Source: a virus. Taken from it: 64,000 bases of DNA. Every line of letters begins with the position of its first letter. Positions within the stretch are counted from its first letter, which is position 1. Positions 35,051 through 41,703 of the stretch are shown piece by piece. The stretch covers positions 30,857 to 94,856 of the IMG/VR virus record IMGVR_UViG_3300027851_001140; one strand, given 5' to 3'. A model generated the notes under the pieces. It was not told where the DNA came from. It did no database searches and saw only the letters and a program-made list of their open reading frames with translations. A program made the translations under genes and the position numbers.

Positions 35051-35752
35051 ATGAAACTTTTAGCAGAAATGGGATTTGAGGCTCCGATAAAGAGGCCCAC
35101 CAAAAAGACAGAAAAAGAGCTAAAAGATATGATGGTCGCCTACATTGTCAACAATGACAGGTCTGCTCTAACGTCCAGAATAGAAGGTATACTGTATCTA
35201 CTGGAACACGGAAAGTACAAGCACATACTTGACCCTGGAAGCCAAGAATTTGCCTATAGGTTTATTGATACCAAAAATGTGTACCAGATGAGAGAAATAC
35301 TGAGAGTTCCTTTCCTCGAACCATCTGGCACGCCATACAAGATAGGCGGAGGAATATTGGTACCTGATGACAGGGGAATAAGCAGCTGGACCACGAATCC
35401 AAGATCTCTGGTGTACAGTGGGTTCTTCTCTGTCCTGCCCGAAGACAGCCATCTTGCTCTAGTTCGTGCAAGAATAAAAGAGAACAAGTTCTTCGGAAAT
35501 CCAGATAGTATGGCCTTATCCGTGGGCCTTCCAGAGGATTACTACGCCCCAGGCTACGCATTAGAAAGAGAAGTAGTAGGTGTAGGACCCATCTCGTATG
35601 ACGAAGGATACTTTGTAGCACGTAGGAGAGAAAGAAGCTTGGAGGGCCAAGCCATGGATTTAATAGATCGCCTTGTACCCATAAGTTCTATGGAAAAGGA
35701 AGACTGGACAGAGGATTATTACTTTCCAGATGGAGTAGATTTTAGGCCGTAA
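35051..35752 (+). CDS. ADP-ribosyltransferase-like protein
   Basis: A 233-residue protein not matched to a named family, but with the three elements of R-S-E mono-ADP-ribosyltransferases in order: Arg70 ('FAYRFID'), Ser112-x-Thr114 ('GISSWTTNPRSL', the STS-like strand) and Glu172-x-Glu174 ('YALEREVVGVGP', the ExE turn). The 'ISSWTT...' and 'EREVV' contexts are typical. Such phage enzymes (Alt and ModA of T4) modify host RNA polymerase or other targets. It begins three bases after the resolvase stop. Motif-only evidence, so moderate confidence. Confidence 0.5.
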   Translation: MKLLAEMGFEAPIKRPTKKTEKELKDMMVAYIVNNDRSALTSRIEGILYLLEHGKYKHILDPGSQEFAYRFIDTKNVYQMREILRVPFLEPSGTPYKIGGGILVPDDRGISSWTTNPRSLVYSGFFSVLPEDSHLALVRARIKENKFFGNPDSMALSVGLPEDYYAPGYALEREVVGVGPISYDEGYFVARRRERSLEGQAMDLIDRLVPISSMEKEDWTEDYYFPDGVDFRP

Positions 35753-36680
35753 TCCAAGCAGAATCATGACTCACTTTAGAGTCATAGATGCTGAATTCCA
35801 CTATTTCTTTCTCAACAGAGAAAGAGTTAGCCAGCAGGTCCCTTTTAATGGAGTCTACCCGTTCCCTAAAGTCTTCCTGAAGAAGAGTGTAACTCCTAAA
35901 AGTAACCATGATGGTGTATGTGCCATCATCGTACTTCTTAAATGCGTTCCTACTCTTGTGTGCCTGATGCTTCTTGGCAATGTCGTTCAGGGCAGACTCC
36001 CTGTCAGAAGTACAGAGAGTGTTGAGATGGCACTCGAAGTAGCAATTTGGAGGCATTTTGGCATTCTGGTGCAGTTTGGAGGGTGCTGCTGGGTGCCAAG
36101 GAATGGTTTCTATCTTCTCTCTAAGTACAGAGAACCCTTCGACATCTAGCCCAGTCGAAATTCTCTTCATCTCCTCAAAGGCAGCTCTGTTATCTCCCAT
36201 AATAATGGAGCTAGTCATTAGATCCTTCATGATCTTGTCATCTTTGAGATGAAGGTCCAGAAGAATTGGCTTGACCTTGAGACGATTGCATGCCTCCTTA
36301 AAAGAGGAGAGATTCATGTCGCTATGTGTAGGTGTGACAGTGACATGAATCTCGTATGGGATGGGGTAAGATACTCTTCCTTCCCTTGCTTGTAGGTCAG
36401 CCCATGTCTTCATTTTATGGGATACCATCTGCTCGAATTCTTCATCAGAAAAATCCATGTCATGAGCGATGGAAGTGAGGACCAGATAACAATCAGCTAG
36501 CTCCTCCAGGATACGGATTCTGTCTACGAAACGATGAGTGGTAGCATAAGCGTTTTCGTAAGGAAGGATAACCTTAGCCAGTTCGCCAACCTCTTCTGTA
36601 AGCTTGAGTGTCTTTTGAGCAAGAGTTTTCTTGTCCGCTTTGGACAGAGTTCGAATGTAGTCAAGAATCTTCTTTTCCAT
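35742..36680 (-). CDS. MazG-like pyrophosphohydrolase fused to a C-terminal duplicated domain
   Basis: A 312-residue protein. Residues 1-85 are a MazG-type all-helical NTP pyrophosphohydrolase: 'KLTEEVGELAK' (Glu29, Glu30, Glu33) and 'ILEELADCYLVL' (Glu60, Asp63) form the ExxE and ExxD metal sites. Such enzymes cleave (d)NTPs, and possibly alarmones, to monophosphates. Residues 105-312 appear to be two copies of an alpha/beta domain, beginning 'YEIHVTVTP' and 'YFECHLNTL', each followed by helix-strand-helix; function unknown. ATG 36680 is used; a GTG at 36692 overlapping the upstream stop is an alternative. The convergent neighbour overlaps it by eleven bases. Confidence 0.75.
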   Translation of the reverse strand: MEKKILDYIRTLSKADKKTLAQKTLKLTEEVGELAKVILPYENAYATTHRFVDRIRILEELADCYLVLTSIAHDMDFSDEEFEQMVSHKMKTWADLQAREGRVSYPIPYEIHVTVTPTHSDMNLSSFKEACNRLKVKPILLDLHLKDDKIMKDLMTSSIIMGDNRAAFEEMKRISTGLDVEGFSVLREKIETIPWHPAAPSKLHQNAKMPPNCYFECHLNTLCTSDRESALNDIAKKHQAHKSRNAFKKYDDGTYTIMVTFRSYTLLQEDFRERVDSIKRDLLANSFSVEKEIVEFSIYDSKVSHDSAWITA

Positions 36681-36688
36681 GGTATCTT

Positions 36689-36904
36689 TCACGACAAAAT
36701 GACGAACTCTTCTGAGTCCTCATCGTCAGCGTCACACTCCTGATAACCGCTTTCTGGACCACCTTCGTCATAAAAACAGTGGTCAACATCTGCCAAGGAA
36801 GCCCTACAGTAGATTCCTGGATAGGAGGTAGGAACAAGCACAGGAAGGTCTCCGTGCTTCTCCTTCAGCCGGGTTAGTCTGTCAATCAAGTCACTTACAC
36901 GCAT
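36689..36904 (-). CDS. Hypothetical protein of a common small phage family
   Basis: A 71-residue protein beginning 'MRVSDLIDRLTRLKEKHGDLPVLV', a start seen in a widespread small phage/bacterial family of unknown function. The C-terminal half is acidic. It sits between the release factor and the MazG fusion, overlapping both by a few bases. Confidence 0.7.
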   Translation of the reverse strand: MRVSDLIDRLTRLKEKHGDLPVLVPTSYPGIYCRASLADVDHCFYDEGGPESGYQECDADDEDSEEFVILS

Positions 36905-37585
36905 CAGAAAAGCCCTTCCCAGATTCCTCGAAGGTAATCCTTGTACCGTATCTTGTTTCCGGACAAATGGTCGGTAACTATGCCGTCTTGCTGACGGACT
37001 GTACGTATCTTGTCGCCTCGCATACCGCTACCTACTTGATCTTTACGGGTCTTATCTCGTGCAGCGGTAGATTCCCTAAGACGATGCTCTTGAATCCTCG
37101 CAGCCAGAATCCTAAGAGCTAGCTCTCTATTTTGGTGTTGAGATCTCTCATTTTCTACTCGAACACGAATTCCAGTAGGAATATGAGTCATCTGAACGGC
37201 AGATTCAGTCTTGTTGCGGTGTTGTCCGCCTGCGCCTGAACCACGACAGGTGGACCATTCCACATCTTTCTCTGATATTGAAAAGGAAGAGTGTGAAGGT
37301 TCTTCAAGGACAGCAACGGTTACCGTTGAAGTCTGCACTCTACCGCGCTTTTCGGTCGGAGGTATGCGCTGAAACCTGTGTCCTCCAGATTCTTTAGAGA
37401 ATATCCTCTTAGCATCCTTGCCTTGCGCCTGAAATGCTACGAATCCGTCAGATTCTTCAATTAAAGCGTACTCAAAGACCCCTCCGGGTCATGAGGTTGA
37501 CGTAGATCTGAAGCTGGTCCTTGACCAAAAGTTTGGCGTCCTGTCCGCCTTCACCCGCTCTAATTTCCACTATGACGCTTTCCAT
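36904..37585 (-). CDS. Class-I-type peptide chain release factor made by +1 frameshifting
   Basis: Two frames join to a 226-residue protein. Frame one starts at ATG 37585 (GAGG upstream) and reads 37 codons, including 'VEIRAGEGGQDAKLLVKDQ', the conserved start of the RF1/RF2 central region. It ends in CTT TGA. Skipping one T continues in the +1 frame for 189 codons: 'FSKESGGHRFQRIPPTEKRGR', then the catalytic 'GSGAGGQHRNKTESAV' (GGQ at 119-121). Both halves match consecutive parts of release factors, so one gene is split exactly at the site. The stop-recognition position reads Pro-Pro-Thr, an RF1-like PxT. It lacks most of the N-terminal domain of cellular RF1/RF2 (about 360 residues). It would release peptides at stop codons or rescue ribosomes. 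Confidence 0.85.
37471..37486 (-). promoter_or_regulatory. Programmed +1 frameshift site, prfB-like
   Basis: Minus strand reads CGG AGG GGT CTT TGA G. The slippery CTT and in-frame TGA are preceded by a Shine-Dalgarno-like GGAGG three bases upstream of CTT. E. coli prfB has AGGGGG, three bases, CTT TGA C. The site joins the two halves of the release-factor gene. Confidence 0.85.
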
Positions 37586-37592
37586 GGTTTCC

Positions 37593-37934
37593 TCAATTCA
37601 TAAAACGAGACAGATTTACTGTCCCAGATATGTGTAAGTCAGGTAGAGTAAATAGGAGTACCCCAGGATCTCTCACCCCCAGATACGGGGAGGTCATTTC
37701 AAGTAAATGAGATCGGTACTCATCAGAAAGGGTATATCCCAGGGGGACTATAAGAGACCCCTTGTAGTCAAGGCTTCCAAGCCACTCTCCTACCTGATGA
37801 AGGTACTCGTCATCATCCACTGCCTCCGATTCCTTTACATACTTGAAGTAGGAGCAGGAGGGATGCCTCTCTCCATTTACTCCACCACAGCACAAACAAA
37901 TGAAATCAAAGTCTGACTCTTCCACCAGAGTCAC
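37593..37934 (-). CDS. Hypothetical small zinc-finger-like protein
   Basis: A 113-residue protein ending eight bases before the release-factor ATG. Cysteines and a histidine near the N-terminus ('FICLCCGGVNGERHPSC') could bind zinc. The rest is mixed alpha/beta. It probably shares a promoter with the release factor. Confidence 0.65.
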   Translation of the reverse strand: MTLVEESDFDFICLCCGGVNGERHPSCSYFKYVKESEAVDDDEYLHQVGEWLGSLDYKGSLIVPLGYTLSDEYRSHLLEMTSPYLGVRDPGVLLFTLPDLHISGTVNLSRFMN

Positions 37935-38037
37935 ATAAAAGAAGAAAGATATAAGACTATTTCAGATTGCGGTCGTAAAGAGGTTCCAGTTCTTATAGCG
38001 ACCTAACACAAGACCCTGTCTCGGTACCCAAACCGAG

Positions 38038-38069
38038 AAAAGAGTCACTCATTAGTGAGTGACTCTTTT
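38038..38069 (-). terminator. Hairpin terminator after the 38068 gene
   Basis: A perfect 14-bp stem (AAAAGAGTCACTCA and its complement) with a TTAG loop. T-runs occur on both strands, so it may work in both directions. The stop codon of the minus-strand gene at 38068 lies inside the stem. Confidence 0.8.
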
Positions 38070-38343
38070 ATTCTTTTTCTTTTACCTCTCCACGAAGGTG
38101 ACTTACGATCTGATAGACGTCGGACACCCACTGAGGGGTGCGTCTGGTGAAAAGGTTCTTGTAGACGCTTCTCTTGGTTCTTCTGCACGTATCTAGCTGG
38201 GCTTCTGTGAGGACACAAGAGGCAGAGGACCCCTTCCTGATAACGTCTAGGCTAAGAACTATATGGTGGGAAAACAGTTCCCTAAGGCCAAAGAACGACA
38301 ACTGTACTCCGCTTTGGGGAGATCTAACAAACTCGTAAGGCAT
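38068..38343 (-). CDS. Hypothetical small basic protein
   Basis: A 91-residue basic protein with CGGAG upstream of its ATG and a terminator at its end, thus a single-gene transcript divergent from hsp20. The C-terminal half ('RRTKRSVYKNLFTRRTPQWVSD') is strongly basic and could bind nucleic acid. Not recognised. Confidence 0.65.
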   Translation of the reverse strand: MPYEFVRSPQSGVQLSFFGLRELFSHHIVLSLDVIRKGSSASCVLTEAQLDTCRRTKRSVYKNLFTRRTPQWVSDVYQIVSHLRGEVKEKE

Positions 38344-38414
38344 AATGACTCCGTCGGGTTAGGACTTATGCACTTTAAATAAGGTCTATCTCCGACAGAC
38401 TAACTTTTTAAGTA

Positions 38415-38456
38415 TTGACACCTGTATTACAGTGATTTCTATACTCACATAGGAGG
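38415..38456 (+). promoter_or_regulatory. Promoter and ribosome binding site of hsp20
   Basis: TTGACA at 38415-38420 is a perfect -35 box, followed after 19 bases by TATACT (38440-38445) as -10. The spacing is two longer than ideal. AGGAGG (38451-38456) lies ten bases before the ATG and is a perfect ribosome binding site, leaving a very short leader. Confidence 0.55.
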
Positions 38457-38466
38457 TAGAACACAG

Positions 38467-38814
38467 ATGTACCCTACACTGTCTTCACTTTTTAGAGAGG
38501 CCCCTCCGGTAGATGTGTACGATACCGAAGAGGGAAGGTTTGTCGAAATGGAAATGGCTGGGCTCAAGTCAGAGCATGTGCAAATCGAAGTAGAAGGAAG
38601 TACCCTTTTGGTTCGAACCGCCCCTCCAGCCACAAAAGAACGAGTCTACCTACACAGAGAACGGCTGACTCCAGATTATTCCGACAGGAGAATAAAGCTT
38701 CCTGCATCCGTAGACACTGAAAAGATCGAAGCCACCATGGCGGATGGTCTTTTAACCATTCGTCTTCCGCTACGAAGCAAGCCTTCTCCCATACCTATCA
38801 GAGTAAACGGATGA
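38467..38814 (+). CDS. Small heat shock protein, HSP20 family
   Basis: A 115-residue alpha-crystallin-domain chaperone. Residues 14-100 cover the domain: 'PPVDVYDTEEGRFVEMEMAG', 'VQIEVEGSTLLVR', the 'RERLTPDYSDRRIKLPASVD' segment and 'ATMADGLLTIRLPL', where the family's 'A.l.nGvL.i.lP' ending is clear. A C-terminal 'IPIRV' serves as the usual IxI/V anchor. It would hold unfolded proteins in soluble oligomers, perhaps during capsid assembly. It is a single-gene unit with its own promoter and terminator, on the opposite strand from both neighbours. Confidence 0.93.
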   Translation: MYPTLSSLFREAPPVDVYDTEEGRFVEMEMAGLKSEHVQIEVEGSTLLVRTAPPATKERVYLHRERLTPDYSDRRIKLPASVDTEKIEATMADGLLTIRLPLRSKPSPIPIRVNG

Positions 38815-38815
38815 A

Positions 38816-38850
38816 AAAATCCCCTAGTAGGAACTCTACTAGGGGATTTT
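38816..38850 (+). terminator. Terminator of hsp20
   Basis: A perfect 15-bp stem (AAAATCCCCTAGTAG and its complement) with a GAACT loop, beginning two bases after the hsp20 stop codon and ending in TTTT. Confidence 0.9.
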
Positions 38851-38885
38851 CATTGTTCCACTCCGTTGTTCCAGCCAAGGAACAG

Positions 38886-39068
38886 TCACTCAACTCCGCG
38901 ACAGTTATCAGCACGAGTGTAAGTGAATGAACTGAGGGACCACTGACCATCTTCTTCCACCTTCAAGAAGTAGACTACCGCAGGTTCAATAATTTGGGGT
39001 ACCGTATCGAATTCGGATGTCCAACAACTTGGAATAAGAACCGTACCCATTTCATCAGTATTCTTCAT
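38886..39068 (-). CDS. Hypothetical small protein
   Basis: A 60-residue protein starting inside the end of the upstream acidic-protein gene (14-base overlap). A second ATG at 39050 is a possible start. It contains a hydrophobic strand 'PQIIEPAVVYFLKVEEDG'. No family known. An upstream extension to 39149 is in frame but is only the complement of the neighbour's acidic repeats. Confidence 0.5.
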   Translation of the reverse strand: MKNTDEMGTVLIPSCWTSEFDTVPQIIEPAVVYFLKVEEDGQWSLSSFTYTRADNCRGVE

Positions 39069-39339
39069 CTTCTTCTTCCTCGTCTTCCTCTGCGTAGGAA
39101 TCCCAGGGAGATTCCATTTCGTCCTCTTCGTCGTCCAATTCTCCTCCAAGATACTCTTCCTTTAGAAAATGAAGAAGCCCTCTTAGCAATGGAAGGTCTT
39201 CCCGAGTGTCTTCTCCAGAGTATTCGATGTCAGACAGAATCTCTTCCTCATAGGAGGTCAGGCTACGAATCAACTTCTTTAGTTGGTCAGGAGTTTGATC
39301 CTCTAGATGAATAAATTCGTTGTTTGTTCTCTTTCCCAT
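39055..39339 (-). CDS. Hypothetical acidic protein
   Basis: A 94-residue protein with AGAAGG before the ATG. The first 60 residues are helical; the C-terminal 30 are nearly all Asp/Glu. Not recognised; strongly acidic small phage proteins are sometimes DNA mimics, but nothing here proves that. Confidence 0.65.
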   Translation of the reverse strand: MGKRTNNEFIHLEDQTPDQLKKLIRSLTSYEEEILSDIEYSGEDTREDLPLLRGLLHFLKEEYLGGELDDEEDEMESPWDSYAEEDEEEEDEEY

Positions 39340-39729
39340 GGCAACCTTCTTGAAGTGGTCCTACTCTTAGTGTACAAGATAGGGAAGAGAAATTAGTATT
39401 CGAATGGGAGTAAGAAATTTTCTACAGGCGGGGAAGTAGAAGAGGGAAGAATGAGAGTGGAGGCGGGAGTAAAGAATGTTCCAGTGTCTAGGTTGCCCCG
39501 CTCCCCGCTAGTAGCTGAGCGAGGAGTGCCGGGACTGGTTAACAGTAAATGGATAATTACTTTAATTAGGAGGACCCCGGCCTGGGCCGGGGTCCGAAGC
39601 AGTAACAACGAAGTGTTAATGGTTTACAGTGTTAAACCAGAAATTGATTGTAAAATCTTACATAGCCTTGGTATCATTGAGTTTTTAGATGATTGAAGGC
39701 CCATATTGTTTCATGAAAGGCCCACTATA
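39340..39729. other. Intergenic region without a supported gene
   Basis: About 390 bases between divergent transcription units. It holds a perfect GC hairpin (39572-39595), an imperfect hairpin near 39511-39537, and a small palindrome GGTTTA-cagtgt-TAAACC (39621-39638) that could be an operator. Left half is purine-rich on plus; right half is AT-rich. Promoters for the rightward head operon must lie here, but no box pair stands out. A structured non-coding RNA is possible. Confidence 0.5.
39572..39595. other. Perfect GC-rich hairpin
   Basis: GGACCCCGGC, a four-base CTGG loop, then GCCGGGGTCC. There is no T-run on either side, so it is not a standard terminator. An AGGAGG overlaps its left edge. 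It is more GC-rich than anything around it. Confidence 0.7.
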
Positions 39730-40551
39730 ATGGTCAAGAAGTCACTCAAAGTAGTCAATACCCCAGCAAAAGAAGTAAGATGCCACGTCCATAAGGAAAA
39801 AGTAGTAAGAGACTGCAGGCTTAAGGAGTGCGTATTTTTTACTTCGTATCCTCATGTTCATAATTGTATACTGGTCTACATGGCTAAGCAGGATCTGGAG
39901 TCTCTTAAGCCAATAGACATCGGAATGCTGAAGGGCATTCCGGCCTCCAGGGTGGCGAGAGATCTGTCTAGGGCTACTACTCTTATGAGAAACGGAACAC
40001 TAGAGGTGTCCAATCAAACAGAGGTTGAGCCTAAATTTGATACAATCATGGGAGTCTCTGCTTGTTACTGCTGCGAGACGCCAATCACTTCGAAAAACAG
40101 AAGGTCTTCTGTAGAAGTGAAGGTATCCAAGGGAGATGCAGAGAAAGTTCTCTACTGCTCACAGGAATGTGCTGATGCGCATCCTCCTCAATATGTAGCA
40201 GCAGAACGAAAGTGCAGGTCCGACATCAAGACTATTGTAGAGTGGGCTACCAAAAAATACTCCACGTTAGGTGGACTGGAACAAGCACTAAACATGAATC
40301 GAAATCTTCTTGGGTATACCTTGAAGTCGTTGCTAGGAGTAGACGCTGACGAACTTTATTCTACGACACAACGAGTAAAGACACGTAGTAGGTCTTTAGT
40401 GAGGAGAACGGGGTCCAGACCGGAGTGGTTGGGCACATTCTCTGACACTCTGAAACCTTTGGTTGAAAAGATGGAGAAAGCGCACGGAAAGGTTACTCTA
40501 GATTTGAGCCACGTTTCCAACGAGGTTCAACGGGTGATTGACACCATATGA
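39730..40551 (+). CDS. Putative zinc-binding transcription regulator
   Basis: A 273-residue protein with an AAAGG site before ATG 39730; a TTG at 39706 in frame is less likely. Residues 15-85 ('CHVHKEKVVRDCRLKECVFF', 'NCILVYM', then 'LKGIPASRVARDLSRA') resemble small phage/bacterial regulators with a Cys site followed by a sigma-region-4-like helix-turn-helix. Residues 115-155 hold a second cysteine set ('CYCCETPI', 'YCSQECAD') like a zinc ribbon. A third helical 'GGLEQALNMNRNLLGYTLKSLLG' section could be another helix-turn-helix. As first gene of the head operon it may control late transcription; inference. Confidence 0.6.
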   Translation: MVKKSLKVVNTPAKEVRCHVHKEKVVRDCRLKECVFFTSYPHVHNCILVYMAKQDLESLKPIDIGMLKGIPASRVARDLSRATTLMRNGTLEVSNQTEVEPKFDTIMGVSACYCCETPITSKNRRSSVEVKVSKGDAEKVLYCSQECADAHPPQYVAAERKCRSDIKTIVEWATKKYSTLGGLEQALNMNRNLLGYTLKSLLGVDADELYSTTQRVKTRSRSLVRRTGSRPEWLGTFSDTLKPLVEKMEKAHGKVTLDLSHVSNEVQRVIDTI

Positions 40552-40637
40552 ATTTAGACTGCGTGGAAAAGAGCTTATCTAAATCTGCATTGGTATTAAC
40601 GGAGTTATTCCGTGGGCAGCTCAGTGCCACAATCTGA
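40548..40637 (+). CDS. Possible 29-residue peptide
   Basis: A short frame starting in an ATGA overlap with the regulator's stop and ending 20 bases before the next gene. Sequence begins 'MNLDCVEKSLSKSALVLTEL'. Only the coupling supports it. Confidence 0.3.
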   Translation: MNLDCVEKSLSKSALVLTELFRGQLSATI

Positions 40638-40657
40638 GACTAGGAGAGCTAACAAAA

Positions 40658-41482
40658 ATGCGTAACAGAGTAAACGCCAAGATTCTTGACCGTCTGGGAG
40701 AGAAGGTAGCAGAAAACAACCTTCCCCCACGTTCTGACATGCAGATTGTAGATGTGAGGGAAATAGACCCGCTCAAGTGCAACGTTCTTATTGCTTTTGA
40801 GAGGCACATGGGAGAGGCCCCTACTCTTTCTCAGCTGGAGCGTTTTGTTGCGGCCACTTTCCACAACAAGGTGGTAGCGCAGACTCAAACCGCTCAACTT
40901 CATGAGGCAGACGCGGCAATTAGTGTGTGCTTGACCATGAACGTAGACACTCGCCCCGTTACTGACGCCACCGTGATGCGCAGGATGACCGCATCCTCGT
41001 ATTTTGATGACTCTACAGGTCATGTGTGGCAGGTGGTAGACAACGGAATGTCTAAGCATCTTATCCGCAGAACTGATGAGAATATTGCGGACATCGTCAT
41101 GGCACGCATGGAAAGGTCTAGCCGAAAGTCGGCTTCCTTTGCTCGTGTTCGCCAAGCGGCTCCTATGCTTGCAGAAGGCGACACCGTTCGTTTTTATGAT
41201 GGTACCATGCCAATGGTAGGCAAGGTCACATCCCTTCGCGATACCGAGGTGACTGTGTCTGCCAATAGCAAGAGCTACACTGTGCCTCGCGAATCCGTGT
41301 TCAACGTCGTGGAGCGCTCACAGAGTGCTGTAGGAGACGACAAGAACTTGCTGGAGGATTACTGGTCCCGTGCCGTTGGCAATCCTGACTGGGCACGTAA
41401 GTTCACCCGAAAGCTCAATCGTGAAGAAGACTCCATGGCAGGTGACACGGGATGGAGCGGTACTGTAGGCGGAGAGAAGTGA
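40658..41482 (+). CDS. Probable abundant virion protein
   Basis: A 274-residue protein with GGAG upstream. Codons are of the high-expression type (CGT/CGC for Arg, few AGA), as in the capsid and scaffold genes and unlike most neighbours. Residues 170-225 look like a small beta barrel of KOW or SH3 type ('EGDTVRFYDGTMPMVGKVTSL'). I infer a major virion or head-assembly protein made in quantity; function not recognised. Confidence 0.65.
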   Translation: MRNRVNAKILDRLGEKVAENNLPPRSDMQIVDVREIDPLKCNVLIAFERHMGEAPTLSQLERFVAATFHNKVVAQTQTAQLHEADAAISVCLTMNVDTRPVTDATVMRRMTASSYFDDSTGHVWQVVDNGMSKHLIRRTDENIADIVMARMERSSRKSASFARVRQAAPMLAEGDTVRFYDGTMPMVGKVTSLRDTEVTVSANSKSYTVPRESVFNVVERSQSAVGDDKNLLEDYWSRAVGNPDWARKFTRKLNREEDSMAGDTGWSGTVGGEK

Positions 41483-41703
41483 AAAACCATCAGGCGTATC
41501 GATTAGTGCGTCTAGCCATACGTCTGAAGGATGTTCAAAACCTCCTAAATGAAGATATTTCGGTAGATTCTAACAATCATCCTGGAATACTTACTCAAAC
41601 TACAGGCGGACCTAACCTAAAGAAGAAAAAGCATCAGGTGCACCAACAAGAGGGCCCTAGAGGAATTGCTTCCGTAGAGGATTCCGATGACCAAACTGAC
41701 TAA
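41479..41703 (+). CDS. Hypothetical small protein
   Basis: A 74-residue basic/polar protein. GTG 41479 overlaps the previous stop (GTGA) with GGAG upstream; an ATG at 41452 in frame is further inside the neighbour. Its end overlaps the terminase small subunit start. Confidence 0.6.
   Translation: MKNHQAYRLVRLAIRLKDVQNLLNEDISVDSNNHPGILTQTTGGPNLKKKKHQVHQQEGPRGIASVEDSDDQTD

Noticed and set aside
36904-37338. Release factor read as a short gene from GTG 37338
   Set aside because: That start would leave out sequence in the same frame and the preceding frame that clearly encode the rest of the release-factor region; the joined frameshift product explains all of it.
37472-37477. Simple sequencing error as cause of the release-factor frame break
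   Set aside because: Possible in principle, but the break falls exactly on CTT TGA with a correctly spaced GGAGG, which an accidental indel would be very unlikely to mimic. Left as the stated way to refute the finding.
37935-38037. Possible tRNA or promoter between the 37593 and 38068 genes
   Set aside because: A 'GGTTCCAG' segment resembles a T-arm but no acceptor stem pairs around it; a TATAAG element has no -35 at proper distance.
39393-39608. 71-codon minus-strand frame
   Set aside because: It overlaps the same hairpin region, has no ribosome site and low-complexity content.
39451-39696. 81-codon plus-strand frame with a GAGGG upstream
   Set aside because: It runs through the GC hairpin, codon usage is unlike neighbours, and the product is not protein-like. 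The last 24 codons alone (from 39613) look slightly better but are unsupported.
40649-41155. 168-codon frame on the minus strand
   Set aside because: Antisense to the codon-biased 40658 gene, with the same cause; composition is Cys/His/Arg-rich and not protein-like.
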